Below are positions 8,650-17,011 of a stretch of 64,000 nt of DNA, in pieces. The notes below the pieces were generated by a model. It ran no database searches. It was not told the DNA's origin and saw nothing but the letters and a program-made list of their open reading frames with translations. The stretch is from NCBI GenBank assembly GCA_038228695.1, contig JBBRPA010000014.1:1-64000 (forward strand), read 5' to 3'. This stretch comes from DASVRZ01 sp038228695. GTDB taxonomy: Bacteria > Verrucomicrobiota > Verrucomicrobiia > Chthoniobacterales > DASVRZ01. The translations under genes were made by a program, and so were the position numbers. The stretch's first letter is position 1. Every line of letters starts with the position of its first letter.

Positions 8650-10148
8650 GTGCGCTCCCGATTCAGCCTAGCTACGAGGAATTTCTCGCAAAAACAGCCC
8701 AGGGCAACCTCATCCCGGTTTATACGGAATTGGTTGCCGATTTCGAGACGCCTGTCTCGGCCTTCGCCAAAATCGACACGGGCGAAAACACTTTCCTCCT
8801 CGAATCCGCGGAAACGAACGATCACGTCGGGCGGTATTCCTTCCTTGGCAGCAATCCTGCAGTTGTCTTCGAGAGCCGCGATCGGGAAATCCGCATCGTC
8901 GAGCAAGGCCGCGAAACCGTCTTCACCACCGACACCGATCCGCTCGCCGAGCTAGAAAAACTCATGTCGCGCTATCGTCCCGTCCGCGAACCCGCCTTGC
9001 CTGCTTTCACCGGGGGCGCGGTCGGTTTTCTAACCTTCGACGCCGTGCGCTTCTTCGAGCCCACGGTCGGACCCTCGCCGAAAGACGATCTCGGTTTGCC
9101 AGAAACGAAGTTTCTCATTACGGACACCTTGCTCGCCTTCGATCATCGTCACCGGAAACTGCAAATCATCGCCAACGCTTATCTCCCAGAAGGCACTGAC
9201 CCCCAAGCCGCCTACGAGTCCGCTGGAAAACGTATCGCCGACATCGTAGAAAAACTCCGCCAGCCCGTCGCTTTCGAACCGCTGAATACCCTGCAAACGA
9301 CAGAACCCGTCACCCCCACATGCAACACGACGAAAGAAGAATATCTCGCCACCGTTAGTCAGGTGCAGGAATACATCCACGCCGGCGATATTTTTCAGAT
9401 CGTCCCGTCGCAACGCTTCGAAACGCCCTTCACGGGTAAACCGCTCGACTTCTATCGTTCGCTGCGTTCGGTCAATCCCTCTCCCTACCTCTTTTGCTTC
9501 CGCTTTTCGCCCACCTTCGCCATCGTCGGTAGTTCGCCTGAAGTTCACGTCCGCCTCACCGATCAGCTCGTCGAAATTCGCCCCATCGCTGGCACACGGA
9601 GACGTGGCGAGACACCCGCCGAGGACGATGCGAACGCCGCTGAATTGTTGGCTGATCCCAAGGAACGCGCCGAGCACCTCATGTTGGTCGATCTCGCTCG
9701 GAACGACGTGGGCCGCATCTCCGAATACGGCAGCGTGCGCGTCACCGATTTCATGACCATCGAACGCTACAGCCACGTCATGCACATTGTTAGCAACGTC
9801 GTCGGCACTCTGCGCGATGACCGCACTGCTTACGACGTCATGCGGGCCACTTTCCCGGCAGGCACCGTCTCCGGTTCGCCGAAAGTCCGCGCCATGCAAA
9901 TCATCAATCAGGTCGAAAAAAACAAACGCGGTATTTACGCGGGCGCAGTCGGTTACTTCGGCTTCGACGGAGCGCACGACTCCTGCATCGCCCTCCGCAC
10001 CGCCGTGCTCAAAGACGGCAAAGCCTACGTGCAAGCGGGTGGGGGAGTCGTCGCCGACTCCACTCCCGAAGGCGAATACCAGGAAACCGTCAACAAAGCG
10101 ATGGGTCTCATGAAAGCCTTCTCCCGTGCCCAACAACTAACCAAATAA
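8646..10148 (+). CDS. trpE: anthranilate synthase component I
   Basis: 500 residues. Converts chorismate to anthranilate with ammonia delivered by TrpG. The N-terminal regulatory domain carries NTFLLESAE and RYSFLGSNP, the tryptophan-feedback region, and the C-terminal chorismate domain has IFQIVPSQRF, VGSSPEVHVR, RPIAGTRRRGETPAEDDA, DLARNDVGRI, TFPAGTVSGSPKVRAM and the end GGGVVADSTPEGEYQE. Length and motifs indicate a full TrpE rather than PabB. Start overlaps the hisI stop. Its partner trpG follows after 151 bases that contain a palindromic repeat. Confidence 0.95.
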   Translation: MSALPIQPSYEEFLAKTAQGNLIPVYTELVADFETPVSAFAKIDTGENTFLLESAETNDHVGRYSFLGSNPAVVFESRDREIRIVEQGRETVFTTDTDPLAELEKLMSRYRPVREPALPAFTGGAVGFLTFDAVRFFEPTVGPSPKDDLGLPETKFLITDTLLAFDHRHRKLQIIANAYLPEGTDPQAAYESAGKRIADIVEKLRQPVAFEPLNTLQTTEPVTPTCNTTKEEYLATVSQVQEYIHAGDIFQIVPSQRFETPFTGKPLDFYRSLRSVNPSPYLFCFRFSPTFAIVGSSPEVHVRLTDQLVEIRPIAGTRRRGETPAEDDANAAELLADPKERAEHLMLVDLARNDVGRISEYGSVRVTDFMTIERYSHVMHIVSNVVGTLRDDRTAYDVMRATFPAGTVSGSPKVRAMQIINQVEKNKRGIYAGAVGYFGFDGAHDSCIALRTAVLKDGKAYVQAGGGVVADSTPEGEYQETVNKAMGLMKAFSRAQQLTK

Positions 10149-10152
10149 TCCG

Positions 10153-10271
10153 CCACAGATTTCACAGATTTTTTTTCGTAGAAGACGACGTAAGGAGTCT
10201 TTACTAGACACGCGCATCGTCTAGTTGCCTCGACTACTACCCAGTATTTTTTTAATCTGTGAGATCTGTGG
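10153..10271. repeat. MITE-like inverted repeat between trpE and trpG
   Basis: An 18-base arm at 10153-10170 (CCACAGATTTCACAGATT) is matched at 10254-10271 by its inverted copy with one mismatch. The 83-base middle contains the word TAGAAGACG at 10179-10187. A related element with the same word at nearly the same distance from its outer end lies at 31262-31331. There is no coding capacity. It interrupts the otherwise tight trpE-trpG spacing, so it probably inserted into an existing operon. Confidence 0.7.
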
Positions 10272-10299
10272 ACAAATAAATTCCTAACCATTTTATAAC

Positions 10300-10863
10300 A
10301 TGCTCCTCGTCATCGACAATTACGACTCGTTTACCTACAACCTCGTGCAGTATTTCGGCGAGTTGGGTGCGGAACCACTCGTCAAACGCAACGACGAAAT
10401 CACCCTCGAAGAAATCGCGCAGCTAACCCCCGAACGCATCGTTATTTCCCCCGGTCCCTGCACCCCACGCGAGGCGGGTATTAGTTGCGCCGTCATCGAG
10501 AAATTTGGCCCACGCATCCCACTGCTAGGAGTCTGCCTCGGACACCAAAGCATCGGCGACGTCTATGGTGGCAACGTCATTCGCGCCGGACGCCTCATGC
10601 ACGGCAAAACCTCGCCCATCCTGCATAACGGCCAAGGCGTCTTCGCCAATCTGCCCATGCCCTTCGAGGCCACGCGCTACCACTCTTTGTTAGTCGAACG
10701 CAGCAGCTTCCCCGATGTGTTAGAAATCACCGCCGAGACCGCCGAAGGCGAAATCATGGGCCTGCGCCACAAAGAATACCCCATCCACGGCGTCCAATTC
10801 CACCCCGAATCCATCCTCACCCTCGAAGGCAAACGCCTCCTGAAAAACTTCCTATCTATTTGA
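10300..10863 (+). CDS. trpG: anthranilate/aminodeoxychorismate synthase glutamine amidotransferase component
   Basis: 187 residues, class I glutamine amidotransferase. It releases ammonia from glutamine for TrpE, and possibly also PabB. Motifs: VIDNYDSFTYNLVQYFGELG, ISPGPCTPREAG, the catalytic Cys in LLGVCLGHQSIG, RYHSLLVE, and the His-x-Glu of VQFHPESILT. Located just after trpE. Its last 8 bases overlap the 3' end of the convergent Fic gene. Confidence 0.94.
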   Translation: MLLVIDNYDSFTYNLVQYFGELGAEPLVKRNDEITLEEIAQLTPERIVISPGPCTPREAGISCAVIEKFGPRIPLLGVCLGHQSIGDVYGGNVIRAGRLMHGKTSPILHNGQGVFANLPMPFEATRYHSLLVERSSFPDVLEITAETAEGEIMGLRHKEYPIHGVQFHPESILTLEGKRLLKNFLSI

Positions 10864-12241
10864 CGATCTTGGCAGTGGTTTTTTCCCTAATCACATCAAG
10901 AAAGAAACGAGCAACCTGTTGTGCTATGGAAGTAATCTCATCTTTGGTTAGTTGCACTTGATGGAAATGCTGAACCGTAAGAGTAGATTTCAGCGATTTT
11001 GATTCGATTGTATATTTCAGCAGATCGAAGTTTATATCAATCGCCACGGATGTATCAAAGCCATCGAGGCCAGCTTTTTTAAAGCCTTTGAAAATAAAAG
11101 ATACTTTAAATTTACAAGCCAAGTTTTGGAGGTCCCAAATTTTGACCGGCGTGGGCAGTAAGTCTAAAACTGCAAAATCATATACTAGTTCTTCCAAACC
11201 AAATTCATTTTCACCCTGCACAAATGTCCCTGAGATCAAAATGTTACTCTGGGCAAACAAGTCGAAAATAGGGACAAGCAACCTCTTAATTTCCGAAAAC
11301 AGCGGGTCGAGCGATTTTTCGTAAAGTTCTTTCTGTAATTCTTGAGTCAGTGGCTGCGGCTCTTCGATGTGCTTTAACTCCAATTTCAGTAACGCTATTT
11401 CTTTCTCAATATCAGTTGGCTCGTGGATTTCTTCACCATTGGCTGCGCGTAGATAAAGGTCGAGCGAATCAGCCACTTTTTCAGAAATGAAAGTTAGGAA
11501 TCCCTCTTTTTGCCCCAAGTCTGCCTGTCGCAAGGCCAATAGATAATCGTCGCGTTCTTGGAGGCGAATGACGACGGGCGGGTATCCGTTCTGCATGAGA
11601 AGTAGGTTCATGAGCAGTCGGGCCATGCGTCCGTTTCCGTCATCGAAGGGGTGAATCGCAGTGAATTCGTAGTGAAACCGAGCGGCGATCTCGACGGGGT
11701 GAAGTTTTTTTTCCTTAAACTCAGCCCTTTGCCAATCGACCAGCTCTTGCATTTTGATCGGAGTATCCGAAGGGCTGGCATAGTAATGAGTTTCGCCAGT
11801 GGGGGTGCGGACGTGATTAGGTTGGGTCTTATATTCTCCTAGTGCGATGGTCTTTTGCGTTGGTGCGCCGTCGGCAGTGATGGCGGGCACTTCATAGGCT
11901 TCGACCAATAGCACTTCGTGCAATTTTCTAATTTCTGCTTCCGTTAGCGGTTGTTCGTTTCCACGCACGAAGGCCAGCAGGTAATTGACGGCGTTGCTAT
12001 GTCCACGCAGATCGAGATGGTCTTTGAGAGGTTTACCTTTGGCTGTGAGGCCCTCCATGAGAAACATTTCGGTTTCGCCTTGGGTGAGTTTATTACCTTC
12101 AATCGCGTTGGAGTGATAGGTCCACCAAAGCCGAAACTTTTGCAGAATGCGCTCTTCCAGTTCACGGTCGAGGGGACGCATCCTGTCTAGTTCAGCTTTG
12201 GATTTATTGATGCGCTCTAGCAGTTCTGAAAAATTCGCCAT
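10856..12241 (-). CDS. Fic family protein (class II, putative AMPylator)
   Basis: 461 residues. The Fic core motif HPFDDGNGRMAR lies at 197-208 with catalytic His197, so transfer of AMP (or another nucleotide) from a nucleotide to a target hydroxyl is expected. Near the N terminus S44-N-A-I-E48-G49 fits the (S/T)xxxE(G/N) inhibitory helix, placing it in the self-inhibited class II. The C-terminal ~190 residues are a separate, lysine-rich, alpha/beta region of unknown family, possibly target-binding or HTH-like. Base use is clearly AT-richer than its neighbours and there is no adjacent antitoxin, suggesting horizontal acquisition. The target is unknown. Confidence 0.88.
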   Translation of the reverse strand: MANFSELLERINKSKAELDRMRPLDRELEERILQKFRLWWTYHSNAIEGNKLTQGETEMFLMEGLTAKGKPLKDHLDLRGHSNAVNYLLAFVRGNEQPLTEAEIRKLHEVLLVEAYEVPAITADGAPTQKTIALGEYKTQPNHVRTPTGETHYYASPSDTPIKMQELVDWQRAEFKEKKLHPVEIAARFHYEFTAIHPFDDGNGRMARLLMNLLLMQNGYPPVVIRLQERDDYLLALRQADLGQKEGFLTFISEKVADSLDLYLRAANGEEIHEPTDIEKEIALLKLELKHIEEPQPLTQELQKELYEKSLDPLFSEIKRLLVPIFDLFAQSNILISGTFVQGENEFGLEELVYDFAVLDLLPTPVKIWDLQNLACKFKVSFIFKGFKKAGLDGFDTSVAIDINFDLLKYTIESKSLKSTLTVQHFHQVQLTKDEITSIAQQVARFFLDVIREKTTAKIVK

Positions 12242-12291
12242 AATAAATGTTAAGCGAATAGAGAGGTTGTTCTCAATGGAAAGTTAATGAA

Positions 12292-12825
12292 CTAGCTCTT
12301 GGCTGCATCGGTCACTAGTTCGGTGAAGGTTTTTTCTAGCTTGCTAACGGTGGCTTGGGGGCCGGTCATTTTTACGAAGATATTGCCTTCGCTTGTTTCG
12401 ATGATGGCTCCGCAGAGAGCGTAATCGGGGAGCGGGGTAGTGGACCCGCCGGGCATGCCGCTGGAGAAAGTGCCGGAGCTGCGGACGAAGTGGATGGTGC
12501 GGCTGTTGAGGATGACTTGGGCGCTTTCGCCTTTGGTCGCGCTCTCGGAGAATTGGCCGAGCCAGCGTTGGATGTTTTCGTTGACGGTGCCGCCTTGGTC
12601 TTTGCCAAAGGTGAAAAAGGCGATTTCGGTGGCGTCGGGTTCGGGGCTGCTGCGCCAAGTGGCTTTGCGCATGGGGGAGGTGACGGGGACATCGATCCAA
12701 CCGGCAGGGGCGGTGAAGGTGAGAGGGGCGAGGGTGACCTTCAAAGGAACACCAACGGTGGTGGGCGGTTCGCCAGCGGTGAGGGTGCTAACAAAAAGGA
12801 GGAAAATAAGGAGTCGGGTTTTCAT
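12292..12825 (-). CDS. exported protein of unknown function
   Basis: 177 residues with a signal peptide (MKTRLLIFLLFVSTLTAG, cleaved about residue 18). The mature part starts with a TFTAPAGWIDVPVTSPMRKATWRSS segment typical of exported proteins that carry a lipoprotein-like beta sandwich, followed by ATEIAFFTFGKDQGGTVNENIQRWLGQF. I recognise the style from Verrucomicrobia and Planctomycetes but not a named family. It is only 3 bases downstream of the membrane-anchored protein that starts at 14439, so the two are likely cotranscribed. Confidence 0.65.
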   Translation of the reverse strand: MKTRLLIFLLFVSTLTAGEPPTTVGVPLKVTLAPLTFTAPAGWIDVPVTSPMRKATWRSSPEPDATEIAFFTFGKDQGGTVNENIQRWLGQFSESATKGESAQVILNSRTIHFVRSSGTFSSGMPGGSTTPLPDYALCGAIIETSEGNIFVKMTGPQATVSKLEKTFTELVTDAAKS

Positions 12826-12828
12826 GAG

Positions 12829-14439
12829 TTAGTCGGTCTGGGTGTATGCCTGCCAGCGTTTCCAAACAACAAAACCTAGCAAAATTGTGCCGATCGGAAA
12901 GAAAAACGATCGCCAGGTGAGGCTGGCAAAAAGGCCGGGGGCGGTTTTGTAAACGAGAGGAATACTGGTGAGAGCGGGCTGGCCATTTCCGAGGGTCTGC
13001 CGAACGCGAAAGGTGAAGACGTCGCCAGCGTCGAGGTCGCCGATGATGGCGCGGCCGGTTTTGCCCTTGCTTTCGATGCGGGCGGAGGGGACATCGACCC
13101 ATTGGGTTTGGAGTTGTCGCCGTGCGTCGAGAGTTAGATAGCGTTGCTCGATGACGACGGCTGCACCCGGCAGGGGAAGGGTCCAATCGATGCGGATGGT
13201 GCTGCGTCCGAGCGGTGTGATTTTGGCGGCGAGGGTTTGGGCGGGGTAGCTAGTTGCGGGCGAGGCGGCTGGTTCTTCCGCTGGGGTGGATTCGACTACG
13301 GGAGGTGTGACGGGTGCGGGGTTGGCGGTGGTAACGACCGAGGTCGGGCTGGGCGTAGGTTCTGGGGTGGGGGCGCTGGAGGTGCTGGAGGTGCTGGAGG
13401 TGGAAGTGGGAGCGGAAGCAGGAGTTTCCTCGGCAGTAACGGCAACGCGGGTGGAGTAGGTGCCGCTCTTGAGAGTAACGGAACTTTCGATTGGTCCGAT
13501 GCCGTTGTCGGAGACCACGAGTTCCCGCGTTTCGCCAAATTGCAGGGAGATCGAGGGCGAAACGGTGAGAGGTGAGGAGACTTGGATGGAGACGGTTTCG
13601 GCCGTGTTGTTTTGCAGCGAAATCGATCCGGAGCGTTGTCCGTCAAGGCCGGGGAGGAGTTTGATTTTTGCCGGGCCCGCATCGAATGGAGCAAGGCCTT
13701 CGCCGGTTAATTCGACGGTGACTGGGCGTTCGCCTTCGAAGATGAGGTTGCCGCTGAATTTTCCGCTGCCGGACGGGGCGAAGTGCAGGGTGATTTTCCG
13801 TTTCTGGCCCGGCGCAAGTTGGTAGGAGGCCGCGTCGCGGAGGTGCCAGGGCGAGGGGACAGTGATCAATCCGCGGAGGGCCTGGCCGCCTTCGTTGAGG
13901 ACGACAAATTCCTCGGTAGCGATTTCCCCGGCCAGCGTGGCGGGAAAGGGGATGCTTTCGGGCGCGAGGAGGCTGCCGGGTGGGTCGATGATGCGGATGC
14001 GCACTTCCCCAGGAGAGAATGGTCCGATACCGCCGGAGCGAACCGCGAAGACAAAGGAATCGGACTCGCTGCGTTCGTCTCCGGAATGGCGGTAGAGGAC
14101 GTCTAGGCTGTCGAACCCAACGGGTTTGGAGCTAATAATGCGGCCATGCGAGGGTTTTTGCTGGAGGCGAAACTCGACTTGGCCGCTTCCCCGAGCGACG
14201 CCGGTCAGGCGGATGAGCACATCGCGAGCGCGATTGACCTCGGCGGAGGTGGGTTGCGCGATGGCCGTGGGCATAATGATTCCGGTCGGCTCAGGCTTTT
14301 TCTTTTTCAGTTTCGGAGTGGCGTCGGAGTTTAGGTCAGCCCGGGCTGCGAACGGATAAAGCAGGCAAAGGATCGCAGCGATCAGCCCTATTTTTCTCTG
14401 CGCGAGGACGGCGGAGAAATATCTGATTGAAGACGCCAT
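12829..14439 (-). CDS. exported, C-terminally membrane-anchored protein with Hydin-like domains
   Basis: 536 residues. A signal peptide (about 1-34) is followed by a lysine/proline linker, then a repeat-like beta region (residues 60-150, with RHSGDERSESDSFVF), then a choice-of-anchor-D/ASPM-SPD-2-Hydin-like part (FVVLNEGGQALRG, ITLHFAPSGSGKFSGNLIFEG, VTVELTGEGLAPFD). A Ser/Thr/Pro-rich stretch about 335-390 leads to a fibronectin-like domain and a last membrane segment (FFPIGTILLGFVVW) with a short basic tail. This looks like a periplasm-facing protein anchored at both the spacer and the C terminus. Function unknown; domain names are my reading of sequence style. Confidence 0.6.
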   Translation of the reverse strand: MASSIRYFSAVLAQRKIGLIAAILCLLYPFAARADLNSDATPKLKKKKPEPTGIIMPTAIAQPTSAEVNRARDVLIRLTGVARGSGQVEFRLQQKPSHGRIISSKPVGFDSLDVLYRHSGDERSESDSFVFAVRSGGIGPFSPGEVRIRIIDPPGSLLAPESIPFPATLAGEIATEEFVVLNEGGQALRGLITVPSPWHLRDAASYQLAPGQKRKITLHFAPSGSGKFSGNLIFEGERPVTVELTGEGLAPFDAGPAKIKLLPGLDGQRSGSISLQNNTAETVSIQVSSPLTVSPSISLQFGETRELVVSDNGIGPIESSVTLKSGTYSTRVAVTAEETPASAPTSTSSTSSTSSAPTPEPTPSPTSVVTTANPAPVTPPVVESTPAEEPAASPATSYPAQTLAAKITPLGRSTIRIDWTLPLPGAAVVIEQRYLTLDARRQLQTQWVDVPSARIESKGKTGRAIIGDLDAGDVFTFRVRQTLGNGQPALTSIPLVYKTAPGLFASLTWRSFFFPIGTILLGFVVWKRWQAYTQTD

Positions 14440-14493
14440 AGGAGTCCCTTATACGGAGAGACTGCTTGTTTTCGAGTCAATTCCGTTTCCACG

Positions 14494-15132
14494 ATGCATC
14501 TTCCCCCTCCCAAATCAAGCTACCGACCGAGCTGGCGCGTTGGGTTGGTTTTGCTGATGCTCGTGTCGAACCTGCAAGCCGGGGCTCCTATTCAAGCAGC
14601 TACCCCTCCGCCGAGGCTGACCACCCGGCAGCGTCCGGCGGAGTCGCTCATCTCGAAGCAGGAGCCGCCGAAAATCACCCCGCGCGTTCTGGAGCAACTC
14701 ACTCCGGAGACATCATCCATTCTGGTCTCTCTCTCCAAACAGCGGGCGTATCTCATGTTGGGCGGCGAGATCGCGGTGGACACGCCGATTTCGTCGGGAA
14801 AAAAATCGCGCATGACGCCGAAAGGGCGGTTTAAAGTTTTGGAAAAGGACAAGGATCATCGGTCAAGTGTTTACGGGGCGTTCGTGGATAAGCAGAACCG
14901 AATCGTTCGAGGTGGGGTGAGCACGCGGATCGATTCGGCACCGAGCGGGACCCATTACGTCGGGGCACCGATGTTGTTTTTTTTGCGACTGACGGGGGAC
15001 GGCGTTGGGATGCACATCGGGGTGCTTCCTGGCTATGCGGCGTCCCATGGGTGCGTCCGACTACCGGCCGAGATTGCGCCGATTTTCTACGAAAAGTCTA
15101 AGGTCGGAACTCCGGCGGAAATCGTGGATTGA
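14494..15132 (+). CDS. L,D-transpeptidase (YkuD domain)
   Basis: 212 residues. Signal peptide about 1-30 (VGLVLLMLVSNLQAGAPIQA). YkuD domain from about residue 68: ILVSLSKQRAYLMLGGEIAVDTPISSGK, MTPKGRFKVL, and the catalytic HIGVLPGYAASHGCVRLP with nucleophile Cys187. Such enzymes form 3-3 peptidoglycan cross-links or attach lipoproteins to the wall, in the periplasm. It is divergent from the anchored protein at 12829-14439 and ends 6 bases from mntH on the other strand. Of interest beside the degenerate class A PBP further on. Confidence 0.92.
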   Translation: MHLPPPKSSYRPSWRVGLVLLMLVSNLQAGAPIQAATPPPRLTTRQRPAESLISKQEPPKITPRVLEQLTPETSSILVSLSKQRAYLMLGGEIAVDTPISSGKKSRMTPKGRFKVLEKDKDHRSSVYGAFVDKQNRIVRGGVSTRIDSAPSGTHYVGAPMLFFLRLTGDGVGMHIGVLPGYAASHGCVRLPAEIAPIFYEKSKVGTPAEIVD

Positions 15133-15138
15133 GCGGCA

Positions 15139-16482
15139 CTACGAGAAAAGAGTCTCGACGAGCAACTTGAGGTTGAGGCAGATGATGACTGCGGCGCAGG
15201 TCCAACCGAGCAGTTTGATCCACAGGGGATTGACGAACTCGCCCATGCGGCGTTTGTCGCTGGTGAATTTAACGAGGGGCCAGACGGCAAAACCGAGTTG
15301 CATGCTCAGGCAGACCTGGCTGGCGACAAGGAGACGGGTGGTTTCCTTTTCTCCGTAGATGCCGATGACGATGACGGCGGGAATGATGGCGAGGGCGCGG
15401 GTGATGAGGCGGCGGGCCCAAGGTTTCATGCGGAACTCGAGGAAACCCTCCATAACGATCTGTCCGGCGAGCGTCCCGGTGAGGGTGGAATTCTGCCCGG
15501 AGGCGAGCAAGGCGATGGCGAAGACAATGCCCGCACCGGTAACGCCGAGGACGCCGTCGAGGAGGTGAAAAGCGTCCTGAATTTCCGCAACATCGCGGTG
15601 CCCGGTGTTGTGGAACGCCGCAGCGGCAAGGACGAGGATTGCGCCGTTGATGAAGAGCGCGAACATCAGCGCAACGGTCGAATCGATCGTGGCAAACTTG
15701 ATTGCCTGTCGTTTGCCCTCGGGGGTTGGCTCGATGGCGCGGGTCTGTACGATGGAGGAGTGGAGGTAGAGATTGTGCGGCATGACCGTGGCGCCAAGAA
15801 TCCCGATGCTGATGTAGAGCATTTCCGGATTGGTCACGATCGCCGTGGACGGAACGAAGCCCAGGAGCACGCCGGTGATGCTGGGTTTGGCCATGATGAG
15901 TTCGGCGACGAAACAGCCACCGATGGTCGCGATGAGAACGACGACGACGGCTTCCAGGTAGCGGAAGCCTTTTTGTTGGAGGAAGAGAATCAACATGACG
16001 TCGAGTGCTGTGATCACGCAGCCCCAGACGAGGGGAATGCCGAAGAGCAGTTGCAAGCCGATTGCCGACCCGACGACTTCAGCGAGGTCGCAGGCGATGA
16101 TGGCTAATTCACAGAGAATCCATTGAAAAATGGTCACCGGCTTCGAGTAACTATCGCGGCAGGCTTGGGCGAGATCGCGTTGGGTGGCGACGCCTAGTTT
16201 GACGCAAAGATGTTGCAGAAGGATGGCGATGAAATTGGAAATCAGAATGACCGAGAGCAGGCTGTAGCCAAATTGCGAGCCGCCCGCGAGGTCGGTGGCC
16301 CAGTTTCCGGGGTCCATGTAACCGACCGCCACCATGAATCCTGGACCGGAAAAAGCGGCTAACCGGCGCCAGAACGAAGCTTTCGACCCGACCAGGGGAA
16401 CTTGAATGGACCCATTGACCTCGGCGAGGGATTTGAGACCACCGGATCGCAACCAAGACCCGGGATTTATTCTAGACTCCAT
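15139..16482 (-). CDS. mntH: Nramp family divalent metal transporter (Mn2+)
   Basis: 447 residues with about eleven membrane segments. The Nramp metal site DPGNWATDLAGGSQFGYSLL (segment 1a/1b) and the MPHNLYLHSSIVQTR motif of segment 6 are intact. Proton-coupled uptake of Mn2+ (and Fe2+) across the inner membrane is expected. It is divergent from a MntR-like regulator across 64 bases, which supports manganese as substrate and metal-dependent repression. N terminus (LRSGGLKSLAEVNGSIQVP) is longer than E. coli MntH but ordinary for this lineage. Confidence 0.92.
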   Translation of the reverse strand: MESRINPGSWLRSGGLKSLAEVNGSIQVPLVGSKASFWRRLAAFSGPGFMVAVGYMDPGNWATDLAGGSQFGYSLLSVILISNFIAILLQHLCVKLGVATQRDLAQACRDSYSKPVTIFQWILCELAIIACDLAEVVGSAIGLQLLFGIPLVWGCVITALDVMLILFLQQKGFRYLEAVVVVLIATIGGCFVAELIMAKPSITGVLLGFVPSTAIVTNPEMLYISIGILGATVMPHNLYLHSSIVQTRAIEPTPEGKRQAIKFATIDSTVALMFALFINGAILVLAAAAFHNTGHRDVAEIQDAFHLLDGVLGVTGAGIVFAIALLASGQNSTLTGTLAGQIVMEGFLEFRMKPWARRLITRALAIIPAVIVIGIYGEKETTRLLVASQVCLSMQLGFAVWPLVKFTSDKRRMGEFVNPLWIKLLGWTCAAVIICLNLKLLVETLFS

Positions 16483-16485
16483 AGT

Positions 16486-16539
16486 GTAGGATAAACTACG
16501 TTTTGTAAGGTTGACGAGTCAAGGCTCTTTTCGTAGTTT
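16486..16539. promoter_or_regulatory. candidate MntR operator region between mntH and mntR
   Basis: Two dyads are visible between the divergent genes. GTAG-GATAAA-CTAC occupies 16486-16499, and AAACTACG (16493-16500) pairs with CGTAGTTT (16532-16539). A site this close to both start codons would suit a metal-activated DtxR/MntR repressor. It does not match the E. coli MntR box closely; that it is the operator is inference. Confidence 0.35.
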
Positions 16540-16546
16540 CTTCGCG

Positions 16547-16978
16547 ATGCCCGACGCTCCGCCCAAAATCGTTGAAGAATATCCCGAGTCGGCCGCCTTC
16601 CGCCAGGTCCGGGATCAGCACGCTCGCGAGACGGCGCAGGATTACGTCGAGGCAGTGGCGGATTTGATCGAGGAGCACGGCGAGGCGCGGGCGGTCGATT
16701 TGGCCCGCAAACTGGGTGTCACCCACGTCACGGTCAGCCAGACCGTTACCCGCCTGCAAAAATCCGGATTGATCCAGAGCCAGCCTTACCGATCGATTTT
16801 TTTGACCGAAGAAGGACGGGAACTGGCCGCTAAATGCAAAGCGCGGCATGTGGTCATCGTGGAGTTTCTAAAAAAGCTCGGCGTTTCCGATGCCGTGGCC
16901 CTAAGTGATGCCGAGGGGATCGAGCATCACGTCAGCGAGGAAACGCTGGCTGCGATGCAGGGGTTTTGTCCGAAGTAA
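16547..16978 (+). CDS. mntR: DtxR-family manganese-dependent transcriptional regulator
   Basis: 143 residues. Winged helix-turn-helix about 25-90 (DYVEAVADLIEEHGEARAVDLARKLGVTHVTVSQTVTRLQKSGLI), then the DtxR dimerisation domain with metal-binding HVVIVEFLKKLGVSDAVALSDAEGIEHHVSEETLAAM. ATG 16547 is chosen over a TTG at 16511. With Mn2+ bound it should repress the divergent mntH and probably itself. The lack of the SH3-like third domain matches MntR rather than DtxR/IdeR. Confidence 0.92.
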   Translation: MPDAPPKIVEEYPESAAFRQVRDQHARETAQDYVEAVADLIEEHGEARAVDLARKLGVTHVTVSQTVTRLQKSGLIQSQPYRSIFLTEEGRELAAKCKARHVVIVEFLKKLGVSDAVALSDAEGIEHHVSEETLAAMQGFCPK

Positions 16979-17011
16979 GATCGGCACTGCGGCCCTGCCG
17001 GCCGGATGGCC

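Noticed and set aside
9030..10136. 368-residue open frame on the minus strand
   Set aside because: It is antisense to trpE; the high-GC codon pattern of the real gene keeps the opposite frame open. No recognisable protein motif.
15298..16107. 269-residue frame on the plus strand, rich in Glu/Asp/Gly
   Set aside because: Antisense shadow of mntH; the composition is what a reversed membrane protein gives.
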